A DNA stretch of 35,270 bases from an uncultured Clostridia bacterium (GTDB lineage Bacteria; Bacillota; Clostridia; Oscillospirales; Butyricicoccaceae). Positions 1 through 8,867 of this stretch are shown here, in pieces. The DNA is taken from NCBI GenBank assembly GCA_947856675.1, contig CANUCM010000066.1:1-35270 (forward strand), given 5' to 3'. Position numbers and translations under genes: made by a program. Position 1 is the stretch's first letter; each line of letters opens with the position of its first letter. The notes under the pieces were generated by a model, which saw only the letters and a program-made list of their open reading frames with translations, was not told where the DNA came from and ran no database searches.

Positions 1-1
1 G

Positions 2-67
2 GCCCGGGACGAGGCCCGCCACGGCAAGGCTTTCGAGGGCCTGCTGAAGCGCTACTTCAACAAATAA
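2..67 (+). CDS. Rubrerythrin-family protein, C-terminal end only (gene enters from the left edge)
   Basis: Frame 2 reads ARDEARHGKAFEGLLKRYFNK*, typical of a rubrerythrin helix (DEARHGKAFEGLL); followed by a terminator. Confidence 0.75.
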   Translation, partial: ARDEARHGKAFEGLLKRYFNK

Positions 68-103
68 GTCAACATTCTCTGCTCAAAATAACGAAACTCA
101 AAG

Positions 104-138
104 CAGGCGCGGCGCCCGAAAGCCGCGCCTGTTTTTTT
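104..138 (+). terminator. Intrinsic terminator after the rubrerythrin-like gene
   Basis: CAGGCGCGGC-gcccgaaa-GCCGCGCCTG followed by T7. Confidence 0.9.
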
Positions 139-226
139 AAGAAAGGTTTAAGACACTTTCGGGCGGCGATGTGGTACAATGTATGTGTGAAAAAATGCCG
201 TATACACAGGGCAAACCGGGGGGACA

Positions 227-928
227 ATGGTGGGGTATGACATTTTGGTTGCGGATGATGAGCGCGAAATTACGGATTTGGTGGCGCTGTATCTGACCGC
301 TGAAGGATATCATGTGGAAAAATGCTATACAGCAGGGCAGGCTGCGGCGCTGATTGATGAAAAGAAGTTTGATTTGGCCATTTTGGATGTCATGCTGCCG
401 GGAGGCAGCGGATTTGAGCTGTGCCGGCGCATTCGGGAAAAGTACACATACCCGGTGATCATGCTGACGGCGCGCGAGGAGCAGGATGACAGAATCACGG
501 GACTGATGCTTGGTGCGGATGATTATGTAACCAAGCCTTTTTACCCGCTGGAGCTTGTGGCGCGGGTCAAGGCGCAGCTGCGCAGGGTGACGCGTTACAA
601 CCGCGCGGAAGAAGACCCGCAGGAGCAGGAGCTTTCTGTGGCAGGTCTGGTGCTCAACCGGGAAACACATGAGTGCAGGCTCAACGAAAAGCCGCTGCAG
701 CTCACGCCGACGGAATTTTCCATTCTGTGGGTGCTGTGCGAAAACCGGGGCAAGGTTGTCAGCACAGAGCAGCTGTTTCATTCGGTGTGGGGGGAGAAGT
801 ACTTTACAAGCAGCAGCAATACGGTGATGGTGCACATCCGGCACCTGCGTGAAAAGCTGGGCGATTCTGCCGAACGGCCCCGGTACATCCGAACGGTATG
901 GGGGGTAGGGTACAAAATTGAAGGTTGA
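227..928 (+). CDS. OmpR-family response regulator, VanR-like
   Basis: Receiver motifs DDE, LAILDVMLPG, MLTAREE, GADDYVTKPF plus C-terminal winged helix (RTVWGVGYKIEG); receiver resembles VanR of VanA-type systems. Confidence 0.93.
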   Translation: MVGYDILVADDEREITDLVALYLTAEGYHVEKCYTAGQAAALIDEKKFDLAILDVMLPGGSGFELCRRIREKYTYPVIMLTAREEQDDRITGLMLGADDYVTKPFYPLELVARVKAQLRRVTRYNRAEEDPQEQELSVAGLVLNRETHECRLNEKPLQLTPTEFSILWVLCENRGKVVSTEQLFHSVWGEKYFTSSSNTVMVHIRHLREKLGDSAERPRYIRTVWGVGYKIEG

Positions 929-2039
929 TGCGACGGCGCTGCGGCGCAAAATGCTTCTGCGCCTTTTGATGACTCCGGTGCTGGCGCTGGCCGCGTGGGG
1001 GTTGTGCTGGCTGATTATATATTATATGCCGAGGGGGATTTTGTCCGGCGGCCTCAACATGCTGCTTCGGCTGACGGGCATGAGCTATGACGAGGCTTAT
1101 AATGTATACCGGTATGTCTTTGTCCGGCGGATGGAGTTTTGGCTTTGGGCGACCTATGTGCTCTTTTTTGCCGGAGCGGTGTACTATGTGGTGCGCAGAA
1201 TGAGCCAGAGCTTTACGAGAGTGGCGGAGTTTGCCGATAAACTGCTTGACGAGGGCGGGGAAGATGTCAAAGTTCCCGCGGAGTTCGATTTTCTGGGCAA
1301 AAAGCTCAGCGAGGTGAAGCGGGAGCTGGTCAGGCGCCAGCAGGTGGCGCAGCAGGCCGAAGCGCGGAAAAACGACCTGGTGCTGTATCTTGCCCACGAC
1401 ATAAAAACGCCGCTGACGTCGGTGATAGGGTACCTCAGCTTTTTGCAGGAAGCCCCGGATATGCCGGATGAGCAGCGGGCGCGTTACATTGGCATCACAC
1501 TGGAAAAGGCCTGCCGGCTGGAACAGCTGGTCGATGAGTTTTTTGACATCACGAGATTCAATCTGCAAACCATCGCACTGGATTGCGATACGGTTCATCT
1601 GGCGCATATGCTGCAGCAGATGGCGGAGGAGTTTTACCCCATGCTGGCGCCGCAGGGCAAGCGGATTGAGATATGCTGCCCGGAAGATTTGACGGTGTGG
1701 GCCGATCCGGACAAGCTGGCGCGCGTGCTGAACAACATTCTGAAAAACGCCGTGTCGTACAGCGATCCCGACACCGACATCCGGATAGAAGCGTCCGAGC
1801 AGCCCGATACAACGTGTATTTCGATTGAAAACAGAGGAAAAACCATACCGGCACACAAGCTGGACAGCATTTTTGAAAAGTTTTACCGTCTGGATTCAGC
1901 GCGCTCCAGCCATACAGGCGGGGCGGGGCTGGGGCTTGCCATTGCCCGGGAAATTGTGCAGGCACATGGGGGCAGCATTGCCGTCCGGAGCCAGGATGGC
2001 GTAACGGTCTTTGAGGTAAAGCTTCCGCGCGCGCACTAA
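918..2039 (+). CDS. Sensor histidine kinase, VanS-like (TTG start, overlaps the response regulator by 11 bp)
   Basis: Two TM segments, H-box YLAHDIKTPLTSVIGYLSFLQEAPDMP, N box NNILKNAVSYS, G box GGAGLGLAIAREIVQAHGG. Confidence 0.92.
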   Translation: MKVDATALRRKMLLRLLMTPVLALAAWGLCWLIIYYMPRGILSGGLNMLLRLTGMSYDEAYNVYRYVFVRRMEFWLWATYVLFFAGAVYYVVRRMSQSFTRVAEFADKLLDEGGEDVKVPAEFDFLGKKLSEVKRELVRRQQVAQQAEARKNDLVLYLAHDIKTPLTSVIGYLSFLQEAPDMPDEQRARYIGITLEKACRLEQLVDEFFDITRFNLQTIALDCDTVHLAHMLQQMAEEFYPMLAPQGKRIEICCPEDLTVWADPDKLARVLNNILKNAVSYSDPDTDIRIEASEQPDTTCISIENRGKTIPAHKLDSIFEKFYRLDSARSSHTGGAGLGLAIAREIVQAHGGSIAVRSQDGVTVFEVKLPRAH

Positions 2040-2063
2040 GCGCGGGCGTGTTCCGCTGCTTGC

Positions 2064-2103
2064 TGAAAAAAGGCGATATGCCCCGGTGCGGGACATATCG
2101 CCT
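2064..2103 (-). terminator. Intrinsic terminator of the minus-strand chorismate mutase/ACT gene
   Basis: Plus strand aaaaaaAGGCGATATG...CATATCGCCT; on the minus strand the stem is followed by a T run. Confidence 0.8.
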
Positions 2104-2123
2104 GGTGATGTTTTCGAAGGGTT

Positions 2124-2981
2124 TTATACGCTTTCGCGGAACCCCAGGAGACGGAAAAACGGAAGCTCCGACTGCATCTGCAAAATGGACGCGCGCACGG
2201 CAACATCGGGAAGGCTCCCGGAAAAATCCAAAAAGAGCAGCAGACCGTTGGGGTCGGCTTCCGTGGGGCGCTTTTTCAGCCGGAGGAACTCGATGTTGAG
2301 GCAGTTGTCCGACAAAACGGAAATGGCCTGTGCCAGGGAGCCGTGCTCGTGGGAAGCGACGGAGAAGACCACGCTCACAATGGGAACTTCGGCATGGCTG
2401 AGCAGCTTTTTGGACAACAGCACGATGAGCGGGCCGTGGCCGGTGGGCGTGATGGAATTGACATAGACGGGCTTGTCGAAAATCATGCTGTACAGCCATT
2501 CGGTGTCGTACAGGCTGTCGATGGAAACCGCGGCATACGGAGTGTGGTCAGCGATCAGCTCGTCGATGGCAGTGGAAATGGACGCACAGGCAGTGGCTTC
2601 CCGGCCGAGAACGGAAGAAACGGCGCGGGCGATGTGCGCGGGGCAGGAAACGGGCCCTTCGGGGAGCTCGGTTACAATATCGGGCTCATGGTTGAGCGTC
2701 AGCGATGCGTTGTGCTCAACAAAAAAGCGGTACTGACGGCCGCGGCTCATGCGGGTCAGGCCTTTCCAGAGCATATACGCCTTGCGAGACAGCTCGGGCG
2801 ACAGGCCGCGGGTTACGGAGTCCACCATGAGCTGTTCTTCCTGCGGGTTCCAGATGGGGTCGCCGGTCTGCAGTTTGGTGCTGGCGATGCGCAGGGCGGC
2901 GTCCATTCGGCGCAGAAAAGCGTCAAGCAGGGCTTCGTCACAGCCGGCGATGATTTGACGCAGCAATTCCTGTTCTCTCAT
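2124..2981 (-). CDS. AroQ-type chorismate mutase domain + shortened prephenate-dehydratase-like region + C-terminal ACT domain (degenerate P-protein)
   Basis: N-term MREQELLRQIIAGCDEALLDAFLRRMDAALRIASTK (AroQ-like); C-term ACT-like SVASHEHGSLAQAISVLSDNCLNIEFLRLKKRP; SD GGAGGT 7 nt before ATG at 2981. Confidence 0.65.
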   Translation of the reverse strand: MREQELLRQIIAGCDEALLDAFLRRMDAALRIASTKLQTGDPIWNPQEEQLMVDSVTRGLSPELSRKAYMLWKGLTRMSRGRQYRFFVEHNASLTLNHEPDIVTELPEGPVSCPAHIARAVSSVLGREATACASISTAIDELIADHTPYAAVSIDSLYDTEWLYSMIFDKPVYVNSITPTGHGPLIVLLSKKLLSHAEVPIVSVVFSVASHEHGSLAQAISVLSDNCLNIEFLRLKKRPTEADPNGLLLFLDFSGSLPDVAVRASILQMQSELPFFRLLGFRESV

Positions 2982-3149
2982 GTCCGGCACCTCCAAATTG
3001 GATGTTTTTTTAATGATATACTGCAAAGAGCACAGTTGTCAATCGTCCTTGTTTACAAAAAAACAGGGCAGTGTTATAATGATTACCAATGAAATATCCG
3101 ATGAAGGTACTTATTCAAAGCATATACCATAAAAAAGGGGAGAATTGTG

Positions 3150-4175
3150 ATGAAAATTATCGATCTGCGCAGCGATACGGTGACGCAGCAGACGCAGGCA
3201 ATGCGCGACGCCATGCTGGTGGCCGAAGTCGGCGATGACGTTTACCGTGACGACCCGACCGTGAACGAGCTGGAGAGACTGGCGGCGAAAATCCTGGGAA
3301 AGGAAGCGGCCTTGTTTGTTACTTCGGGCACGATGGGAAATCAGCTGGCGCTGATGTGTCACACACATCGCGGCGATGAGGTCATCGTGAGCGCAGATTG
3401 TCATATTTTCGAGCATGAAGTGGGCGGCGCTGCGGTGCTGGCGGGGGTAAACCTGCGCCCGCTGCATTTTGAAGACAGCATGCCGGATGCCGAAACCATC
3501 GAAAAAGCGATTCGCCCCGATGATATCCACGAACCCGAAACGACGCTGATCTGTCTGGAAAACGCTCTGGCCAATGGCCGGGTGGTTCCGGTGTCCGTTA
3601 TGGAGGACATCTATCGCATGGCGAAAAAGTACAAAATCCCCGTGCATGTTGACGGCGCGCGTCTGTTTAATGCCGCCACGGCGCTCAATGTAGACGTAAA
3701 AGAGCTGACCAAGTGCTGCGACACCGTGATGTGCTGCCTGGCAAAGGGCCTTTGCGCTCCCGTCGGGTCGATTTTTGCCGGCCCGCGTGAAGTGGTGGAG
3801 CGCGCGCGCAAATACCGCAAAATGCTGGGCGGCGGCATGCGCCAGGCGGGCTTTTTGGCCGCGGCCGGCATTATCGCCATCCGCGACATGACCAAGCGCC
3901 TGCCCGTGGATCATGAAAACGCGGCGCGCCTTGCGCAGCTTCTGCAGCAGGTTGACGGCGTTACGCTGGACAGGCAGCCGGAAATCAATATGGTGTTTTT
4001 CCATGTTGACCGCCCGCAGAAAGAGCTGGAAGATATTCCGGCCAAAATGCTGAAAAAGGGCTTTAAGATCAGCCCGGCCAAAAACGGGCGCTTCCGCTGG
4101 CTGACCAACCACGGCGTCAGCCGCCAGGACGTGGAGGATGCCGTAGCGGCCTTTGCCGAAATCCTGGGCAAATAA
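3150..4175 (+). CDS. ltaE: Low-specificity L-threonine aldolase (PLP fold type I)
   Basis: IDLRSDTVTQQTQAMRDAM, VGDDVYRDDPTVNELE, PVHVDGARLFNAATAL; SD GGGGAG 7 nt before ATG. Confidence 0.92.
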   Translation: MKIIDLRSDTVTQQTQAMRDAMLVAEVGDDVYRDDPTVNELERLAAKILGKEAALFVTSGTMGNQLALMCHTHRGDEVIVSADCHIFEHEVGGAAVLAGVNLRPLHFEDSMPDAETIEKAIRPDDIHEPETTLICLENALANGRVVPVSVMEDIYRMAKKYKIPVHVDGARLFNAATALNVDVKELTKCCDTVMCCLAKGLCAPVGSIFAGPREVVERARKYRKMLGGGMRQAGFLAAAGIIAIRDMTKRLPVDHENAARLAQLLQQVDGVTLDRQPEINMVFFHVDRPQKELEDIPAKMLKKGFKISPAKNGRFRWLTNHGVSRQDVEDAVAAFAEILGK

Positions 4176-4187
4176 CGAAAAAATGCA

Positions 4188-4217
4188 AAAGCCCCCGGCT
4201 GCGGCCGGGGGCTTTTT
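4188..4217. terminator. Bidirectional intrinsic terminator between convergent genes
   Basis: aaaaGCCCCCGGCtgcgGCCGGGGGCttttt; its T tract overlaps the stop codon of the minus-strand glycosylase gene. Confidence 0.9.
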
Positions 4218-4734
4218 ATGATTCGCCTGTCACAGGGTCCGCCGCAAGGCGGACGGCGGAAAACGCTTCTTTCAGCCGGGGCAGGTCGTAAAACCGGCAG
4301 TTGGCCGGGCTGGTGGAAGGCAAAGGCACGGCGGATCTCCCGTAAACCGGCAGACAGAAACGATTGTAAAGGTCAAAGGCTTTACGTCCGCAGACAAAGA
4401 TTTCCCGAATGTCGGCAGCGCTCAGGATGAGGTTCAGGTCGTTGGGGCAGACGTCGCGGATGCTGGCATCGTCGGCGCCGCGGATGGAGCACTGTGAGAT
4501 GACGTCCCACAGGGCAATGCGGTGCCGGCGGGCGAAGTCCTGCCGCTGGGGGGTGGTCAGGGGAACCGGCTCATCCCACAGGGAAGCCATGACGGGCCAA
4601 AAGCGGTTTTGCGGGTGGCCGTAATAGAAGCCGAGTTTCCGTGATTTGGGAGAGGGGAAGGAGCCGAGAAGCAAAACGCGCGAGTCGGCGGAAAAAAACG
4701 GCGGCAGCGTGTGCTGCGTGAGCTGATGTGTCAT
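4216..4734 (-). CDS. DNA-deoxyinosine glycosylase / uracil-DNA glycosylase superfamily
   Basis: VLLLGSFPSPKSRKLGFYYGHPQNRFWPVMA and LPSTSPANCRF motifs of hypoxanthine-DNA glycosylases. Confidence 0.85.
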   Translation of the reverse strand: MTHQLTQHTLPPFFSADSRVLLLGSFPSPKSRKLGFYYGHPQNRFWPVMASLWDEPVPLTTPQRQDFARRHRIALWDVISQCSIRGADDASIRDVCPNDLNLILSAADIREIFVCGRKAFDLYNRFCLPVYGRSAVPLPSTSPANCRFYDLPRLKEAFSAVRLAADPVTGES

Positions 4735-4790
4735 AGGAACCTCCGGATATGTAAACACCGGCCGGGCGTCCGGCCGGCTGGCAGTGCGGG

Positions 4791-5219
4791 TTACAGATGC
4801 TTTTTCAGACGTTCGATGTTGCTTTGCTCCTGCCGGAGCAGAGCGTGCCCGAGAGCCCGGACACCTTCGTCGGCATCCTTGTAGGTGTCGAGCTGTTTGG
4901 TAATGTCGATGATGCCCATGGTGCTGCCTTCAATCAGCATTTCGGAAATGTGCGAAGGGGACTTGTCGGCCAGCATGCTGGCGTTGAGCTTCAGATAGGA
5001 CGAAGCTTTGATCATCGGGTTGACGCTTTTGACGTCGGCCTGCTGGGCAGACAAAAGGGCTTCCGAGGCAATGCACATGCGGCGGTATTCCTCAAGCTGG
5101 GGCGCCAGCGTATTGCGCAGCGCGGGGTCGGAGACCATTTTGGAAATCCTTTCAATGGTGCCCTGGCCCATCTCGGCGTTTTGGTGGATAAAATTGAGCA
5201 GATCGGTTGTTTGTGACAT
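4791..5219 (-). CDS. Small all-helical, ferritin-like four-helix-bundle conserved protein
   Basis: 142 aa from ATG at 5219 with upstream GGAGG; amphipathic helical pattern; no confident family. Confidence 0.6.
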   Translation of the reverse strand: MSQTTDLLNFIHQNAEMGQGTIERISKMVSDPALRNTLAPQLEEYRRMCIASEALLSAQQADVKSVNPMIKASSYLKLNASMLADKSPSHISEMLIEGSTMGIIDITKQLDTYKDADEGVRALGHALLRQEQSNIERLKKHL

Positions 5220-5324
5220 AATCATTCGCCTCCCGATGCTAGCTTTCCCGCGGGCTGCGCGCCTCATCCGTTGCGGCGTGTTTTTTTTCGTGATACAATC
5301 AAAAAATGCAAAGGAGGGAACAGC

Positions 5325-5756
5325 ATGGCAGAAAGACAGTACATTGTCAGCGAATCCGCGCTTCCGGCGGCGCTTCGCGGCGTGTGCGAGGCCAAGTCCC
5401 TGCTGCGGCAGGGCCGCGCCAAAACCGTGGCGGAGGCGGTGCGCGCGGTGGGGATCAGCCGCAGCGCGTATTACCGGTATCGTGACGCAATAAGGCCCTT
5501 CCTTGAAACGTATCAGGATAAAATCCTCACAATACAGGCGGTGCTGCAGGACAGGTCCGGTGTTTTGTCCACCTTTCTCAACGTCCTGGCGAAAGAGGGC
5601 ATCAACGTGCTGACCGTCAACCAGAACATCCCGGTGGGCGGCGAAGCGAGCATCAGTCTTTCGGTGCACACGGGACAGATGAAGCACACGGTGGAAGGCG
5701 TGTCACGGCGGCTGATGGCCATTGCCGGCGTGGTCAGCGTGCACATTCAGGGCTGA
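5325..5756 (+). CDS. pheB: ACT domain protein of the UPF0735/PheB family with an N-terminal HTH-like segment
   Basis: YIVSESALPAALRGVCEAKSLLRQGRAKTVAEAVRAVGISRSAYYRYRD...GVLSTFLNVLAKEGINVLTVNQNIP; SD AAGGAGGG. Confidence 0.88.
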   Translation: MAERQYIVSESALPAALRGVCEAKSLLRQGRAKTVAEAVRAVGISRSAYYRYRDAIRPFLETYQDKILTIQAVLQDRSGVLSTFLNVLAKEGINVLTVNQNIPVGGEASISLSVHTGQMKHTVEGVSRRLMAIAGVVSVHIQG

Positions 5757-7141
5757 GACTGTGAGCACAGCATCCGGGAAACGGTGCCGATGACCTGTTT
5801 TCGGCGGAAGATGAAAAAGCTGAGGGCGAGGCGGGTGATCTGATCCAGGGCGATGGCGAACCATATGAAGCGGATGTCAAGGTGCAGGATGTACCCGAAC
5901 AGGAAAGCGAGCGGTACGCGCACAATCCAGATGCCGACAAAAGAAATGCCCATGGGGGTGCGGCGGTACCCGGAAGAGCGCATAAAGCCGTTAAAAACCT
6001 TGTTGAGGTCCTGCGGAATGGGCGTCAGGCCCATGATAAAAACATAAGAGGCGCCGAGCTGCTGGATATCGGGCTTGTCGGTTAAAAACTGCATGAACAG
6101 GCTGGGAAACAGAAACAGCAGCAGGGAAGTGAAGATCCCGGTGAACAGGGAGAAGCGGTTCATCCGGGAAAAATACGTCCGGTACAGCCGATCGTCGCGG
6201 CGGCCGATGGCGCGGGCAGACAGGGCGGTGGCAGCGGTGGTGAAGCCGATGCCGGGCATTTCGCAGACGACTTCCGCCTGAAGGCCGAGCTGGTAGGCGG
6301 CAAAGTGGGTGCTTCCGTACAGCAGGATGATTTTGCTCAGCAAGATTGCGGCCAGCTGCCAGAAGACATTTTCGCAGGCGGCGGGGACGCCGGCGCGGTA
6401 TATTTCGCGGATGCAGGCGGGTTCCGGGCGGAAAAAGGGACGGCCGTGCGCTTCATCGGAAAAATAGCCGCCCTGGCGGTACAGGAAAAACAGTCCGGTC
6501 AGCGCGCCGGTCGCCTGCGCGGCCACGGTGGCCACGGCGGCTCCCGTCAGGCCGAAGCCGGAAAACGATCCGACACCGAAAATCAGGAGAAAACCCAGCG
6601 CAATGTTGACCGCGTTGAGAACGAGCGCGATGTACATGGGGGTTTTTGTGTTGCCGTGGCCGTTGAAGGCTGCGGTGTTGCACACGGTAACGGCGGCAAA
6701 GGGGAGCGCCCACACGGCAATGCGCAGATAGGAGACGGAAGAACCGAACAGCGCGGGATCATCGGACAAAAAGCCCACAACAGGGCCGGGCAGGCAAAAA
6801 ATGATGAGCATGCACAAAAGGGCAAAGGGAACCAGGGTCAGGTAGGTTTGTTCGATGGTTCGGCGGCATTCACACAGCCGGCGCTGGCCGTAGCGCAGAG
6901 AAGTGATAATGGTTGCGCCGATGCCGATGCCTTTAAACAGGGCCCAGAATGTGTTGTACACGCGAAGGCTGATGCCCTGGGCGGCGATATCGTCGGCCAT
7001 CAGCCGGCCTATCATGGCCGAAGTGATGAGGCCGGCCGTCATTTGCAGGATATTTTCGGTAATTACGGGGAGGACCATGCGGAAAATATCGCTGTCTGCC
7101 TGTTTGCGAAGGGTGTGGTCGTCAGCGGGGGTGCCAGTCAA
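5747..7141 (-). CDS. MATE-family efflux transporter (TTG start)
   Basis: About 12 TM segments; MVLPVITENILQMTAGLITSAMIGRLMADDIAAQGIS typical of MATE N-terminus. Confidence 0.9.
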   Translation of the reverse strand: MTGTPADDHTLRKQADSDIFRMVLPVITENILQMTAGLITSAMIGRLMADDIAAQGISLRVYNTFWALFKGIGIGATIITSLRYGQRRLCECRRTIEQTYLTLVPFALLCMLIIFCLPGPVVGFLSDDPALFGSSVSYLRIAVWALPFAAVTVCNTAAFNGHGNTKTPMYIALVLNAVNIALGFLLIFGVGSFSGFGLTGAAVATVAAQATGALTGLFFLYRQGGYFSDEAHGRPFFRPEPACIREIYRAGVPAACENVFWQLAAILLSKIILLYGSTHFAAYQLGLQAEVVCEMPGIGFTTAATALSARAIGRRDDRLYRTYFSRMNRFSLFTGIFTSLLLFLFPSLFMQFLTDKPDIQQLGASYVFIMGLTPIPQDLNKVFNGFMRSSGYRRTPMGISFVGIWIVRVPLAFLFGYILHLDIRFIWFAIALDQITRLALSFFIFRRKQVIGTVSRMLCSQSQP

Positions 7142-7204
7142 GAGCCGTCACTCCTTTACGTCAATTCCATAAGACCATAGTACCACGGGCGAAAAGGCCG
7201 GGCA

Positions 7205-7246
7205 AGAAAAAACAATGCGCCCGGAGGGCATCAGCACTCCGGGCGC
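7205..7246 (-). terminator. Terminator downstream of rpmB
   Basis: Minus strand GCGCCCGGAG...CTCCGGGCGC followed by attgtttttt. Confidence 0.8.
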
Positions 7247-7265
7247 GAATATTGCGGTATTAGAA

Positions 7266-7454
7266 TCAGAGGGCGCGTTCGACCTTGCCGGAACGCAGGC
7301 AGCGGGTACAGACATTGATGTGAGTCGGGGTGCCGTTGACAACCGCTTTGACGCGCTTGACATTGGGTTTCCAGGCTCTGTTGCTCCTTCTGTGTGAATG
7401 GGAAACACGAATACCAAAGGTGACTCCCTTGCCGCAAATTTCACACTTGGCCAT
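7266..7454 (-). CDS. rpmB: 50S ribosomal protein L28
   Basis: MAKCEICGKGVTFGIRVSHSHRRSNRAWKPNVKRV. Confidence 0.97.
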   Translation of the reverse strand: MAKCEICGKGVTFGIRVSHSHRRSNRAWKPNVKRVKAVVNGTPTHINVCTRCLRSGKVERAL

Positions 7455-7673
7455 ATTTCTGCACCTCCTTCTTACATAAAGCCTATAAAGCGACACCAGA
7501 TATATTACCACAATACATTTTGGATTGCAAGAGCAAATATGAAAAAAGTCAACAATTATTTGCGCCGGCCGGCAGAAAAAACAGAAACAAAAAGCAAAAG
7601 CACTGTCCAAACCGGTTGAGATATGTTATAATAAAAGACCAGCAGGCCGGTGTCGGCGCAAAGGAGGGTTCGT

Positions 7674-8624
7674 ATGGAAAAATATTCGGTAAAGCTGCAC
7701 CAGTTGATCTCGGAGTTTGGGCTGGAAGTGCTTTACGGCCCGGACGGTTATTTGGAAAAAGAAATTTCCAGCACGGAAGTCAACCGGCCGGCGCTGCAGC
7801 TGACGGGGTTTTATGAGTATTTTGACAGCGACGGAATCCAGGTGCTGGGCAAGGTAGAACACACTTATCTGGGCAGGTTGAGCCCGGCCGAACGCGCGCA
7901 CAGCCTGAACCGGCTGTTTGGGGAACATGTGCCGCTGGTGATTTACACGCGGGGCATGGAGCCGTACGCGGAGTGCATGGAGGCGGCCAGGGAACATCAG
8001 ATCACCATTTGCCGCACGCAGGATGCGACGCCGCCGTTTATTGCGGCACTCAGCGCGTCGCTGAACGTGCACCTTGGGCCGCGTGCGACCATCCACGGTG
8101 TTTTGGTGGAGGTATACGGCGAAGGCGTGCTGCTGCTGGGCGACAGCGGCGTGGGCAAGAGCGAAACGGCAATAGAGCTTGTCAAGCGCGGCCACCGCCT
8201 GATTGCGGATGATGCGGTGGACATCAAGCGTGTTTCCGCCAAGTCGCTGGTCGGTTCCGCGCCGGAAATGATTCGTTATTTTGTTGAGCTTCGCGGCATC
8301 GGAATCATTGACGTACGGCGTATTTTTGGTATGGGCTCGGTCAAGCCCCCGGAAAAAATCGACCTCATTATTCATCTGGAGCAATGGCAGGAGGGCAAGC
8401 CGTACGACCGGATGGGGATCGACGACAAAATGACCGATATTTTGGGAATCAAAGTCCCGTCACTGGTGGTGCCGGTGCGGCCCGGGCGCAACCTGGCCGT
8501 TATTATTGAGGTGGCGGCCATGAACAACCGCAACAAAAAGATGGGCCACAACGCCGCACGCGAGCTGGCCGACAAGCAGTATGCCAGCCTTCTGGCGCAG
8601 CAGAACAACACGGGCAGCCGGTGA
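7674..8624 (+). CDS. hprK: HPr kinase/phosphorylase
   Basis: P-loop GDSGVGKSETAIELVKRGHRLIADDAVDI and ELRGIGIIDVRRIFGMGSV. Confidence 0.96.
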   Translation: MEKYSVKLHQLISEFGLEVLYGPDGYLEKEISSTEVNRPALQLTGFYEYFDSDGIQVLGKVEHTYLGRLSPAERAHSLNRLFGEHVPLVIYTRGMEPYAECMEAAREHQITICRTQDATPPFIAALSASLNVHLGPRATIHGVLVEVYGEGVLLLGDSGVGKSETAIELVKRGHRLIADDAVDIKRVSAKSLVGSAPEMIRYFVELRGIGIIDVRRIFGMGSVKPPEKIDLIIHLEQWQEGKPYDRMGIDDKMTDILGIKVPSLVVPVRPGRNLAVIIEVAAMNNRNKKMGHNAARELADKQYASLLAQQNNTGSR

Positions 8625-8633
8625 CGGCAGGCC

Positions 8634-8662
8634 TTGACAAAAGCTCCGGGGTGCGGTATGAT
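8634..8662 (+). promoter_or_regulatory. Sigma-A-type promoter for the TPP riboswitch-thiT unit
   Basis: TTGACA-17 nt-TATGAT. Confidence 0.8.
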
Positions 8663-8675
8663 ACACCCGACAATT

Positions 8676-8770
8676 CAATGCAGGGGTGCTGGCGCAAGCC
8701 GGCTGAGATCGAGCGTATCGCCGCTCAGTCCCTTACACCTGATCCGGATAATGCCGGCGTAGGAAGTCAC
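8676..8770 (+). ncRNA. TPP (THI-box) riboswitch
   Basis: Core motifs GGGGTGC, GGCTGAGAT, CCCTTACACCTGATCCGGATAATGCCGGCGTAGGAAG. Confidence 0.96.
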
Positions 8771-8786
8771 CGAAATCCATCCTTTC

Positions 8787-8817
8787 GCCGTGCTGCGCCG
8801 TGCAGCGCGGCTTTTTG
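8787..8817 (+). terminator. Terminator in the riboswitch expression platform
   Basis: GCCGTGCTGC-gccgt-GCAGCGCGGC-TTTTT between riboswitch and thiT. Confidence 0.85.
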
Positions 8818-8867
8818 TTTCGGCGGCACACAGACCTTCTGCTTTGGGGAAAACGGAGGAACAGAAA

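Noticed and set aside
804-1856. 350-aa minus-strand ORF opposite the histidine kinase
   Set aside because: Antisense to conserved kinase motifs; no plausible protein family.
5220-5324. Possible GC-rich hairpin plus T8 run near 5265-5288 as a terminator or riboswitch
   Set aside because: Pairing is poor; the T run lies inside the 17-nt spacer of a good promoter candidate (TTGCGG-17-TACAAT).
6305-7180. 291-aa plus-strand ORF opposite the MATE transporter
   Set aside because: Gly/Asp/Gln-rich antisense translation; the minus strand encodes a full MATE transporter with its own start.
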